Shown here: piece by piece, positions 1 to 8,133 of the stretch
Numbering within the stretch: position 1 is the first letter of the stretch
Layout: each line of letters opens with the position of its first letter
Assembly: GCA_937934685.1 (NCBI GenBank)
Contig: CALGYU010000048.1
Span: forward strand, 1 to 38,783
Source: an uncultured Acholeplasma sp.
GTDB taxonomy: Bacteria > Bacillota_I > Bacilli_A > Acholeplasmatales > Acholeplasmataceae
Direction of reading: 5' to 3'
DNA: 38,783 bases
Made by a program: the position numbers and the translations under genes
The notes under the pieces: model-generated
Told to the model about the DNA's origin: nothing
Databases searched by the model: none
What the model saw: only the letters and a program-made list of their open reading frames with translations

Positions 1-1
1 G

Positions 2-214
2 AATAAAATTCAACCAGAAATCATCTCTCAAATCATTTTATTGGCAGATGTCTATGTAACATTAAGAAGCGCAAAACCATATAAAAGACCACAAAATCAC
101 TCAGCAAGTATGGAAGTTTTTTCAAAAGCCCTTACCGAGTATTTTGATTATAAACTACAAGAAAGATTTACAACCTACAGTAATGAGATTAAGGAAATAT
201 TTAATGGTCTTTAG
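2..214 (+). CDS. C-terminal fragment, HD-domain-like protein (5' end outside window)
   Basis: An open frame runs from the window edge to TAG at 212-214, giving 70 residues with no start inside the window. The stretch LADVYVTLRSAKPYKRP resembles the region near the end of HD/HD-GYP phosphohydrolase domains, which typically read ADVYDALTS-RPYK. That resemblance is from memory of the family. The catalytic HD residues would lie upstream and cannot be checked. The rest (SMEVFSKALTEYFDYKLQERF) looks like a helical C-terminal tail. The gene ends just before the metK promoter, so it is probably a separate unit. The coding frame is secure; the family is tentative. Confidence 0.45.
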   Translation, partial: NKIQPEIISQIILLADVYVTLRSAKPYKRPQNHSASMEVFSKALTEYFDYKLQERFTTYSNEIKEIFNGL

Positions 215-216
215 AC

Positions 217-245
217 TTTACAAAACAAGATTAATATAGTAGAAT
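217..245 (+). promoter_or_regulatory. Probable sigma-A promoter of metK
   Basis: TTTACA at 217-222 and TAGAAT at 240-245 are separated by 17 bases. The start point would fall near 252, about 30 bases before the riboswitch. The site follows immediately after the upstream stop codon. Confidence 0.55.
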
Positions 246-279
246 AAATAAGCAATATACTTAAAAAGTTCATATTAAA

Positions 280-374
280 CTTATTAAGAGCTATCGAGGC
301 GTAAGTGGCCGATGAAATAGCAGCAACCTACTTAAATTAGGTGCTCACCACTAAGGAGGAAACTCATCAATAAG
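280..374 (+). promoter_or_regulatory. SAM-I (S-box) riboswitch aptamer
   Basis: The leader carries S-box landmarks in order: CTTATTAAGAG at 280-290, a GGCCGATGAA block near 308-317, GCAACC near 324-329, AGGTGCT near 340-346, and a 3' strand CTCATCAATAAG at 363-374. Helix P1 forms between CTTATT (280-285) and AATAAG (369-374). It lies directly upstream of metK, the SAM synthetase gene, which is the classical S-box target. SAM binding should stabilise P1 and so favour the terminator at 380-410, turning metK off when SAM is plentiful. The match is from recognition of the conserved core; no covariance model was run. Confidence 0.88.
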
Positions 375-410
375 GAAAGTAAGCTTCCTTATTTGGAAGC
401 TTATTTTTTT
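369..410 (+). terminator. Riboswitch expression platform: antiterminator/terminator pair
   Basis: The terminator stem is TAAGCTTCC (380-388) with GGAAGCTTA (395-403), followed by a T run to 410. The competing antiterminator is AATAAGGAA (369-377) with TTCCTTATT (385-393), a perfect 9-bp match. The antiterminator shares bases with both the P1 3' strand (369-374) and the terminator 5' arm, so the two states exclude each other. This is a transcription-attenuation OFF switch for metK. Confidence 0.85.
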
Positions 411-431
411 ATAAGAAAGAAGGAGAAAAAA

Positions 432-1571
432 ATGTATCAATTATTTTCAAGTGAATCTGTAACCAAAGGACATCCAGACAAAGTTGCTGATAATATCTCA
501 GATGCTATACTAGATGAAATTTTAAAACAAGATCCAGAATCAAGAGTTGCTGTTGAAACAGCAGTAACAACCAATACAGTCATAATCTTTGGTGAAGTCA
601 CCACCAAAGCAACCATAAACGTTGAAAAAATCGTGAAAGAAACGGTTAAATCGATAGGATATGATAAAAAAGAGTATTTATTCTCATATGATAACCTAGA
701 GATCATCAACAAAATCCACACACAATCACCTGATATAGCTATGGGTCTTGATAAAGAAGATCAAGGTGCAGGAGATCAAGGTTTAATGTTTGGTTTTGCC
801 AAAAATGACACACCAAACTATATGCCACTACCTATTGATTTGGCACACAAACTAGCCTTAAGACTCACTGAAGTTAGAGAAGAAAACATCATCAAAGGCT
901 TAAGACCAGATGGAAAAACACAAGTGACCATTGCTTATGATAAAAACAAACCAGTCTATATTGACAGCGTTGTTTTATCGACTCAACACGATGAGGATAT
1001 TACCCAAAAAGAATTACATGAAAAAATTATGGAACACGTCTTTTTACCTATCCTACCTAAAGAATTACTAACAGAAGAAACCAAATATTTTATCAACCCA
1101 ACCGGAAGATTTGTTATTGGGGGACCACACGGAGACTCAGGTTTAACCGGAAGAAAAATCATTGTAGATACCTACGGTGGATATTCAAGACATGGTGGTG
1201 GAGCTTTTAGTGGTAAAGATCCATCTAAAGTAGACAGAAGTGCCGCGTATATGGCACGCTATTTAGCCAAAAACATCGTAGCTTCACAAATTGCTGAAAT
1301 CTGTGAAATACAACTTTCATATGCCATCGGTGTTTCAGAGCCGGTAGGTGTTTATGTAGATACATTTAAAACTGGAAAAGTGGCAGATGAAAAAATTCTT
1401 CAAGCCATTAAAAAACACTTTGATTTAAGACCAGCAAGTATCATCAAATATTTAGATCTAAAAAAACCAATCTATAAAAATACCGCAGCTTACGGACACT
1501 TTGGACGTAGTGACATAGATTTTACATGGGAACACATAAATAAAATTGATATTTTTAAAGATTTAGTGTAA
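432..1571 (+). CDS. metK: S-adenosylmethionine synthetase
   Basis: MetK makes SAM from methionine and ATP in the cytoplasm, supplying methyl groups for RNA and DNA methylation. The 379-residue product has the N-terminal ESVTKGHPDK motif (His14, Asp16, Lys17), the loop GAGDQGLMFG and the phosphate-binding GGPHGDSGLTGRKI, and it has about the usual family length. The ATG at 432 is chosen because AAGAAGGAGAA sits just upstream and the protein then begins like other MetK proteins. An in-frame TTG at 393 lies inside the terminator hairpin and is unlikely. Expression should be controlled by the SAM-I riboswitch at 280-410. lemA follows after 44 bases. Confidence 0.97.
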   Translation: MYQLFSSESVTKGHPDKVADNISDAILDEILKQDPESRVAVETAVTTNTVIIFGEVTTKATINVEKIVKETVKSIGYDKKEYLFSYDNLEIINKIHTQSPDIAMGLDKEDQGAGDQGLMFGFAKNDTPNYMPLPIDLAHKLALRLTEVREENIIKGLRPDGKTQVTIAYDKNKPVYIDSVVLSTQHDEDITQKELHEKIMEHVFLPILPKELLTEETKYFINPTGRFVIGGPHGDSGLTGRKIIVDTYGGYSRHGGGAFSGKDPSKVDRSAAYMARYLAKNIVASQIAEICEIQLSYAIGVSEPVGVYVDTFKTGKVADEKILQAIKKHFDLRPASIIKYLDLKKPIYKNTAAYGHFGRSDIDFTWEHINKIDIFKDLV

Positions 1572-1615
1572 AATAAGGTAAGATTTAGATTACAAACTAA
1601 AAGGAGGAACATAAT

Positions 1616-2200
1616 ATGTTTCCAATATTACTTGACGCACTTTCAGTAACATTCATTATCCTAGGTATTGTGGTATTGCTATTATTATTCATTGTCTCTT
1701 GGTATATAAGCACAATAAACATGTTTAATAGAACATTAGTAAAAATAGATGAGTCAGAATCAAGTATCGATATTGCATTGACAAAAAGATATGACGTCTT
1801 AACTAAACTAGTTTCAGCAACCAAAGGATATGCTAAACACGAATCAGAAACATTAGCAAAAATTATTGAAATGAGACAGCCTGCTAGAAATGCAAGCATT
1901 CATGATAAACAAGAATTCGCAAATGAATTAACTAGAGGATTACAAGCTGTTAACGTTGTTGTAGAACAGTATCCTGATTTAAAAGCATCTAAAAACTTCT
2001 TAAGCCTTCAAAATGCAACCCTTGAAGTAGAAGAAAACTTACAAGCTGCTAGAAGAGTCTATAATTCAAATGTATCATTCTATAATCAAAGAATTGTTTC
2101 ATTCCCTGCAAGCATCATAGCAAACGCTAAAGGTTTTGTTAAAAGAGACTTCTTTGAAGCAGAAGAAATCAAAAGAAATGATGTTGAATTTAATTTCTAA
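1616..2200 (+). CDS. lemA: LemA family membrane protein
   Basis: The 194-residue protein has one N-terminal membrane segment (about residues 8-31). A predicted helical domain follows, containing the family pattern around LTKRYDVLTKLVSATKGYAKHE. LemA proteins are membrane-anchored with a helical-bundle domain; their biochemical role is unsettled. The start is supported by AAAGGAGGAAC upstream. The gene ends at a clear intrinsic terminator. The next gene encodes a DUF3137-like membrane protein, a frequent partner of LemA in other bacteria, though here the two are separated by the terminator and a likely new promoter. Confidence 0.88.
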   Translation: MFPILLDALSVTFIILGIVVLLLLFIVSWYISTINMFNRTLVKIDESESSIDIALTKRYDVLTKLVSATKGYAKHESETLAKIIEMRQPARNASIHDKQEFANELTRGLQAVNVVVEQYPDLKASKNFLSLQNATLEVEENLQAARRVYNSNVSFYNQRIVSFPASIIANAKGFVKRDFFEAEEIKRNDVEFNF

Positions 2201-2224
2201 AAGTGAACTTGGTTCACTTTTTTT
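2199..2224 (+). terminator. Intrinsic terminator after lemA
   Basis: AAGTGAAC (2201-2208) pairs with GTTCACTT (2212-2219) around a 3-base loop, and a run of T follows. The flanking A/T bases extend the stem. It overlaps the lemA stop codon. Confidence 0.85.
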
Positions 2225-2317
2225 CTATATGAAGAACTAAAAAAAAATAAATTTTAAAAACAACGAAGCCATAAACACATAGAAATACATTATTTTATAA
2301 GTAAAAAACGTCATTTG

Positions 2318-2326
2318 TGGTAAAAT
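2318..2326 (+). promoter_or_regulatory. Possible extended -10 promoter
   Basis: TGGTAAAAT at 2318-2326 fits an extended -10 (TGn plus TAAAAT), 16 bases before the start codon at 2343. No convincing -35 is visible. A promoter is expected here because lemA is followed by a terminator. Confidence 0.4.
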
Positions 2327-2342
2327 AAAATTAGGTGATTAG

Positions 2343-3233
2343 ATGAAAAAAAAATTAGAAACACTAGAAAAAATTAGAGAAGAACAATATAAAAAATATT
2401 TAAAGATGACAGCTGTAGGAGGCTTTTTTTTAGTAGTAGCCATCATCAGTCTTATCTTCACCTTTTATATTGTGATGATTATAGGTGTAATCATCGCAGT
2501 GGTGATGTTTGTCCTGTCGCATGCAGAAAAAATCAAATTTTCCAATATGTATAAAGATGAACTCATGCTTGTCTTATTATCAGATATGTATGAAGCGCCA
2601 ACTTATAACCGAAAAGGTAGCATTCCAAGAAGTATCATTGATGGAACCAAACTAACATCAAGAGCAGATAGATTCACAGGAGAAGATCATATCACTGGTA
2701 AATACAAAGGCGTTTCATTTGAAGTTTGTGATGTTAGAATGGAAGAACGAAGAACAACCTCAAATGGAAAAACCACGACAACGACCTATGTCACTTACTT
2801 TTTAGGCAGATGGATGATCTTTAAATTCAACAGAGTTTTTAAAGAAGAATTACGTATCGTTGAAAAAGGACTTTTTGGCTCATCTTATGTACCAAGACAA
2901 CAAGTAAAAGTTGAAACAGAAAGTATTGAATTTAACAAAAAATTTAAAATCAGTGCAACATCAGAACAATACGCATTTTACCAAATCACACCATCTATGC
3001 TTGAAAAACTACAAACACTAGAAAAAATATTTAAAGGTCATATTTCATTTTTATTCAGAGGAAATGAGTTACACATTGCCATTAATGACAATAAAAACAC
3101 ATTAGAACCTAAGTTCAATGTAAAATTAACCGAAGAAAGCATCAAACCACATTTAATTGATATAGACATCATCGCTTCTATTATCAACGAATTTAGATTA
3201 GATTCAGCCAAATTTCAGGAGTCAGACCAATGA
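2343..3233 (+). CDS. DUF3137-like membrane protein
   Basis: The 296-residue protein has a short charged N-terminus and two adjacent hydrophobic segments (about residues 22-62). A long soluble domain follows, containing FLGRWMIFKFNRVFKEELRIV. This layout and motif resemble DUF3137 (galanin-like) proteins, which often sit beside lemA as lemA does here. No function is established. The ATG at 2343 follows AGGTGATT. The TGA stop overlaps the ATG of the Nudix gene by four bases (ATGA), implying translational coupling. The family assignment is from pattern memory and not certain. Confidence 0.7.
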   Translation: MKKKLETLEKIREEQYKKYLKMTAVGGFFLVVAIISLIFTFYIVMIIGVIIAVVMFVLSHAEKIKFSNMYKDELMLVLLSDMYEAPTYNRKGSIPRSIIDGTKLTSRADRFTGEDHITGKYKGVSFEVCDVRMEERRTTSNGKTTTTTYVTYFLGRWMIFKFNRVFKEELRIVEKGLFGSSYVPRQQVKVETESIEFNKKFKISATSEQYAFYQITPSMLEKLQTLEKIFKGHISFLFRGNELHIAINDNKNTLEPKFNVKLTEESIKPHLIDIDIIASIINEFRLDSAKFQESDQ

Positions 3234-3700
3234 GTTATGTTAAAATGATAAGACAACAGATAGGAAACCAAGCACTCTTTGTGCCATGTTCTGGTATTAT
3301 TGTGTATCATAACAACCAAATTCTTTTACAACAAAGAAAAGATAACAAACTATGGGGACTACATGGCGGTGCCTTAGAAATTGGAGAAACTTTCTTAGAA
3401 GCTGCAAAAAGAGAACTCAAAGAAGAAACAGGCCTTATAAGTCAAAATCTTAAACCCTTTAAATTATATGCAGGAAAAGAAATATATATTAAATATCCCA
3501 ACGGGGATTTAAGTTATTTAATCAATCAAATCTATGTACTAACACAATTTGAAGGTAACCTTAAAAATCAAATAGATGAAGTTTTAAATTTAAAATGGTT
3601 CAAACTATCAGAACTACCATTTACAGAAATCATGCCAATTGATCAAGTGGTTTTAAAAGACTTCATAGAAACAATAAAACAAGGAGTGTCACTATGTTAA
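3230..3700 (+). CDS. Nudix hydrolase
   Basis: This 156-residue protein contains a complete Nudix box, G-x5-E-x7-REUxEExGU, from Gly47 to Leu69 (GALEIGE then RELKEETGL). The Glu residues of the box bind the metal used to cleave nucleoside diphosphates linked to another group. The substrate (oxidised nucleotides, ADP-ribose or other) cannot be told from the sequence. The gene is coupled to the upstream gene by ATGA and overlaps the secA start by seven bases, so it is an internal operon member. Confidence 0.9.
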   Translation: MSYVKMIRQQIGNQALFVPCSGIIVYHNNQILLQQRKDNKLWGLHGGALEIGETFLEAAKRELKEETGLISQNLKPFKLYAGKEIYIKYPNGDLSYLINQIYVLTQFEGNLKNQIDEVLNLKWFKLSELPFTEIMPIDQVVLKDFIETIKQGVSLC

Positions 3701-6156
3701 AAAATCTTTTCAGTTCAACCAAAAAAGAACTAAAGTATGCAAGAAAACTTGCCGATCAAATATTTAAACTAGAACCAGAAATCAAAAAATTAAACGACCA
3801 AGAAATCAAAGACTATACACTAAAACTTAAACAAAGATACCAAAACGGCGAAACACTAGATCAACTATTAGTTGAAGCTTTTGCTTTAGTTAGAGAGGCT
3901 TCTTTTAGAGTTACACAAATGTCTCCATACTATGTTCAAGTTCTTGGAGCAATCGCTATTCATCGTGGAAACATTGCAGAAATGAAAACCGGGGAAGGTA
4001 AAACTCTAACATCAGTTATGCCAGCGTATTTAAACGCTTTAAACAACGAAGGCGTTCATATTGTAACAGTCAACGAATACCTAGCTAAAAGAGAGGCAGA
4101 AGGCGAAATTGGCGATATCTTCCGCTTTTTAGGCTTAACAGTTGGCTTAAACTTAAGAGACCTTGATAATGAACAGAAAAAAGAAGCATATGCTTCTGAT
4201 GTCCTATACTCTACCAACAGTGAATTAGGGTTTGATTATTTAAGAGACCACATGGTCTTATATGCTAAAGACATGGTTGCCCAAAGAGGATATAATTATG
4301 CAATCATCGATGAGGTAGACTCTATTTTAATTGATGAGGCAAGAACGCCATTAATCATTTCAGGAGGCGCCAAAAACACTCAAAACCTATATCAACAAGC
4401 AGATAGATTTGTAAAATCACTTAAAAAAGAAGAATTCATCATTGATATAGAATCAAAAACCATTGAATTAACAGAAGAAGGTATTAACAAGGCAGAGTCT
4501 ATCTTCCAAATTTCTAACCTTTATGACTTAAGATATGTTTCATTATTACACCATATCAACAACGCACTTAGAGCAAACTACATCATGTCTAAAGATAAAG
4601 AATACATGGTTGAAAACAACGAAGTCTTAATTGTAGACCAATTTACAGGACGTATCTTAAGAGGACGTCAATTTAGTGAAGGATTACATCAAGCCATCGA
4701 AGCTAAAGAAAACGTAGAAATTAAAAAAGAAACCGTAACGGTTGCTACAATTACATACCAAAACTTCTTTAGAATGTATAAAAAATTATCAGGAATGACC
4801 GGGACAGCCAAAACAGAAGAAGATGAGTTTAGAGATATCTATAACATGGAAGTAATCGAAATCCCTACCAATCTACCAGTCATTAGAGAAGATAGTACAG
4901 ACCTACTTTATGCAACACATGAAGAAAAATTTGAAGCGTTATTAGAAGAAGTTAAAGAAAGACACGAAAAAGGGCAGCCCCTTCTTATTGGAACGGTTGC
5001 TGTTGAAACCTCAGAGGAAATCTCATTACTCTTAAGAAAAAATCGTATCCCACACGAAATTTTAAACGCTAAAAACCACGAAAGAGAAGCTGAAATCATT
5101 GCAAAAGCAGGACTAAAAGGCTCTGTCACAATCGCCACCAACATGGCTGGTCGTGGGACAGACATCAAATTAGGAGAAGGCGTTAAAGAACTAGGCGGAC
5201 TAGCTGTTTTAGGAACAGAAAGACACGAATCTAGACGTATTGACAACCAATTACGTGGACGTGCGGGACGACAAGGAGATCCAGGGTATTCAAAATTCTT
5301 TGTTTCAGGAGAAGATGAATTACTCATAAGATTTACAGGAGATAGATTCAGATCTATTGTAGAAACCATGAAAAAAGTTAACGGACCTGGTGTCCCGTTA
5401 CAATCCAAAATGCTATCTAAATTTGTCACCAATGCTCAAAAGAGAATTGAGGCAAATAACTATGATGCTCGTAAGAACGTCTTAAAATATGATGATGTCT
5501 TACGTATTCAAAGAGAAATTGTTTACGAACAAAGAAGAGATGTTCTAACCTTGCCTTCTATTGAAGACAAAGTCATCAAAATGATCAACGATAGTATAGA
5601 GTCTGAAATAGAACCATTCATCGTAGAAGTGGGCAGAAACAAATATGACATTAATGATGAAGGACTTATTCAACATCTAGAAAACACTTTATTTTATAAA
5701 GGTACCTTTGATATTCACACACTAGAACAACTAGATGAAAAAGAGTTAGTAGAATACATTAGACAAAAAGCATTAAAAGAATTACAAGATAAAAAAGAAA
5801 ACACTCCACCTGAAGTATATAATGAATTTTTAAAAGTTATTATGTTACGTATGATCGATACATATTGGATGAGACACATTGATATTATGAGTGAATTACG
5901 TCAAGGAGTTAGACTACAAGCCTACGGGCAACAAAACCCTTTAATCATTTATCAACAAGAAGGAAAAAGATTGTTTGATGAAATGATTTACAACATTGCA
6001 AAAGATGTAACTAAATATGCTGTAATGGCAAGAATTCAAGTTAACATCACGCGTGAAGCAGTTGTCAAAGGGACACGTACCAATGATGGTGAATCCGATG
6101 CACCAAAGAAACAAAGAGTTAGAAAACATCGAGGCAAAAATGTTCCTTGGGCATAA
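3694..6156 (+). CDS. secA: Protein translocase ATPase SecA
   Basis: SecA drives preproteins through SecYEG using ATP. The 820-residue product shows Walker A TGEGKT (Gly100-Thr104), the DEVD box (Asp206-Asp209) followed by SILIDEARTPLIISGG, and helicase motif VI QLRGRAGRQGDPG. The tail is short and basic, ending RGKNVPWA. It lacks the C-terminal Cys/His zinc finger found in many SecA proteins, so SecB-type binding there is not expected. AAGGAG precedes the ATG, which lies inside the end of the Nudix gene. prfB follows after 18 bases, the same secA-prfB order as in Bacillus. Confidence 0.98.
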   Translation: MLKNLFSSTKKELKYARKLADQIFKLEPEIKKLNDQEIKDYTLKLKQRYQNGETLDQLLVEAFALVREASFRVTQMSPYYVQVLGAIAIHRGNIAEMKTGEGKTLTSVMPAYLNALNNEGVHIVTVNEYLAKREAEGEIGDIFRFLGLTVGLNLRDLDNEQKKEAYASDVLYSTNSELGFDYLRDHMVLYAKDMVAQRGYNYAIIDEVDSILIDEARTPLIISGGAKNTQNLYQQADRFVKSLKKEEFIIDIESKTIELTEEGINKAESIFQISNLYDLRYVSLLHHINNALRANYIMSKDKEYMVENNEVLIVDQFTGRILRGRQFSEGLHQAIEAKENVEIKKETVTVATITYQNFFRMYKKLSGMTGTAKTEEDEFRDIYNMEVIEIPTNLPVIREDSTDLLYATHEEKFEALLEEVKERHEKGQPLLIGTVAVETSEEISLLLRKNRIPHEILNAKNHEREAEIIAKAGLKGSVTIATNMAGRGTDIKLGEGVKELGGLAVLGTERHESRRIDNQLRGRAGRQGDPGYSKFFVSGEDELLIRFTGDRFRSIVETMKKVNGPGVPLQSKMLSKFVTNAQKRIEANNYDARKNVLKYDDVLRIQREIVYEQRRDVLTLPSIEDKVIKMINDSIESEIEPFIVEVGRNKYDINDEGLIQHLENTLFYKGTFDIHTLEQLDEKELVEYIRQKALKELQDKKENTPPEVYNEFLKVIMLRMIDTYWMRHIDIMSELRQGVRLQAYGQQNPLIIYQQEGKRLFDEMIYNIAKDVTKYAVMARIQVNITREAVVKGTRTNDGESDAPKKQRVRKHRGKNVPWA

Positions 6157-6174
6157 CGAAGGTGAGTTTTTAAT

Positions 6175-7266
6175 ATGGAAAGATATGAAGTAAACAAAAC
6201 ATTAGAACAATTTAAAACAAGTATTGATGCGTTAGAAAAAGCAATCAACATAGAAGAACAACAAACGCGTCTTTTAAGTTTAAACGAAAGCATGCATGAT
6301 CCGCTTTTTTGGAATAATACCAGTCAAGCAAAAAAAGTAACACAAGAAGCCAATCAAATTCAATCAACCTTAGATACCATCAAAAAAATCAAACAAGATT
6401 ATGATAACTTAATTGATTGGTTTGAACTAAGTGAAGAACAAACAGAAGAATGGTTTTTACTAGAAACAGATATCGAAAAACTATCAAAAACCATCAAATC
6501 TTTTGAAATAGAAGTGCTATTAAGTGAGGAATATGACGCGAATAACGCCATACTCATCCTGCATTCTGGAGCTGGTGGTACCGAATCACAAGACTGGTGT
6601 GAAATGCTTTTTAGAATGTATCAAAGATACGCACAAAGAAAAAGATTCAAAGTAGAAATACTAGACTATCAAGACGGTGAAGAAGCAGGCATCAAAAGTG
6701 TCACAATGGCCATTAGAGGACCTTTCGCGTATGGCTATCTAAAAGCAGAACGCGGCGTACACCGCTTAGTAAGAATCTCACCATTTGATTCAAACGCAAG
6801 AAGACACACATCATTTGTATCATGTGATGTAATGCCTGAAATAGATGATGCAGTCAATATAGACATCAAAGATGAAGACATTAAAATAGACGTATACAGA
6901 AGTAGTGGAGCAGGCGGACAATCTGTTAATACAACAGACTCAGCCGTAAGAATCACTCACCTTCCAACTGGAATTGTTGTTACTTGTCAAAACGAAAGAA
7001 GTCAAATCAAAAACCGAGAAACAGCGATGTCAATTTTAAAATCAAGATTAATTCAAGAAGAAATAAGAAAAAAAGAAGAAGAACTTTCAAATATAAAAGG
7101 TGAGCAAAAAGATATCGGTTGGGGATCTCAAATCAGATCATATGTCTTCCATCCATATCAAATGGTAAAAGACCATCGAACAAACTTTGAAGTATCTCAA
7201 ATAGATCAAGTGATGGATGGAGAAATAGACCAATTCATCAATGAGTATTTAAAAAAGGGAGATTAA
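6175..7266 (+). CDS. prfB: Peptide chain release factor 2
   Basis: RF2 recognises UAA and UGA stop codons and triggers peptide release. The 363-residue protein has the SPF codon-recognition tripeptide (202-204) and the catalytic GGQ (247-249). Many bacterial prfB genes need a +1 frameshift at an in-frame UGA near codon 25. Here the frame runs uninterrupted from ATG 6175 through that region, so that feedback loop is absent. An RF2 gene fits the use of UGA as stop in this genome. GAAGGTGAG lies upstream of the start, and the YitT gene follows within three bases. Confidence 0.97.
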   Translation: MERYEVNKTLEQFKTSIDALEKAINIEEQQTRLLSLNESMHDPLFWNNTSQAKKVTQEANQIQSTLDTIKKIKQDYDNLIDWFELSEEQTEEWFLLETDIEKLSKTIKSFEIEVLLSEEYDANNAILILHSGAGGTESQDWCEMLFRMYQRYAQRKRFKVEILDYQDGEEAGIKSVTMAIRGPFAYGYLKAERGVHRLVRISPFDSNARRHTSFVSCDVMPEIDDAVNIDIKDEDIKIDVYRSSGAGGQSVNTTDSAVRITHLPTGIVVTCQNERSQIKNRETAMSILKSRLIQEEIRKKEEELSNIKGEQKDIGWGSQIRSYVFHPYQMVKDHRTNFEVSQIDQVMDGEIDQFINEYLKKGD

Positions 7267-7269
7267 TAG

Positions 7270-8130
7270 ATGCGTGAAAAAATATTTGAATGGGTAGAAA
7301 TAACCTTAGGTGTTACTTTACTTGCAATAGGCTTCTATTTTTTCCTTTCAGCAACCAATTTAGTTACAGGTGGAGTGACTGGATTAAGCGTCTTACTTAG
7401 ACCTTTTAAACTTATGCCAGACTCTGTTTTTATACTATTAATGAACATCATAGCCCTTTTAGTGGGATGGTGGGTTTTAGGAAAAAGTTTCTTTTATAAA
7501 ACATTTTATGCAACTTTGTTATATCCAGGATTGATTTTCATCTTTGAAATTGTTTTTCCAAACGCAGAAGTCATCATCAACCAAATTGATCCAAACTATC
7601 AACTTCTAATCACTGCTATTTTTGGTGGTATCTTGGTTGGTGTTGGGATGGGATTGGTTATTAGAAACAATTCAACCACTGGAGGCATGGATGTTTTCCA
7701 AAGAATTTTAAGCATCAAACTACACATACCTTTTTCAGTAGCTCTTTATCTTATCGATGGTATCATCGTTTTACTAGGAGCAACCATTGCGTTTCAAAAT
7801 GTATTCTTTGCGATCATTTCAATTTTTATCACCGGCTTTTTAATTGAAAAAGTAGCCGTTATGGGAAGAACCAGTTACACTGTTTTCATTGTAACTAAAG
7901 AAGCTGATAAAATACGCAATAACATCATCGAAAAACTGGATAGAGGATTAACCAAAATATCAGTTAAAGGTGGATATAAAGATGAAGATAGGACAATGAT
8001 TATTTGTACTTTATATCGCCAGCAACTATATATATTAAAAAAACTAATAGACGAAAGTGATCGCAAAGCTTTTACGATCATTGTAAAAACCAATGAAGTA
8101 ATAGGGGAAGGCTTTTGGAAAGGAGTTTAA
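7270..8130 (+). CDS. YitT family membrane protein (DUF161/DUF2179)
   Basis: The 286-residue protein has about five to six hydrophobic segments in its first 200 residues, including LSATNLVTGGVTGLSVLLRP and the glycine-rich GGILVGVGMGLVIRNNSTTG. A soluble C-terminal domain of about 80 residues follows (YTVFIVTKEADKIRNNIIEK onward). This is the YitT layout: a DUF161 membrane part plus DUF2179. Function is not established; transport or signalling is often assumed. GGGAG upstream supports the ATG, and prfB ends only three bases before it. Confidence 0.85.
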   Translation: MREKIFEWVEITLGVTLLAIGFYFFLSATNLVTGGVTGLSVLLRPFKLMPDSVFILLMNIIALLVGWWVLGKSFFYKTFYATLLYPGLIFIFEIVFPNAEVIINQIDPNYQLLITAIFGGILVGVGMGLVIRNNSTTGGMDVFQRILSIKLHIPFSVALYLIDGIIVLLGATIAFQNVFFAIISIFITGFLIEKVAVMGRTSYTVFIVTKEADKIRNNIIEKLDRGLTKISVKGGYKDEDRTMIICTLYRQQLYILKKLIDESDRKAFTIIVKTNEVIGEGFWKGV

Positions 8131-8133
8131 AAA

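Noticed and set aside
393..431. In-frame upstream TTG extension of metK by 13 residues
   Set aside because: The TTG lies inside the riboswitch terminator stem and has no ribosome site. ATG 432 has AAGAAGGAGAA and gives the normal MetK N-terminus.
4908..5432. Long minus-strand open frame inside secA (and similar ones in topA, ftsK and polA)
   Set aside because: They lie antisense to certain genes, have no recognisable protein features, and arise from codon bias of the sense strand.
6175..6260. Programmed frameshift in prfB
   Set aside because: The reading frame is continuous with RF2-like sequence throughout, and there is no in-frame TGA or CTTTGA slip site.
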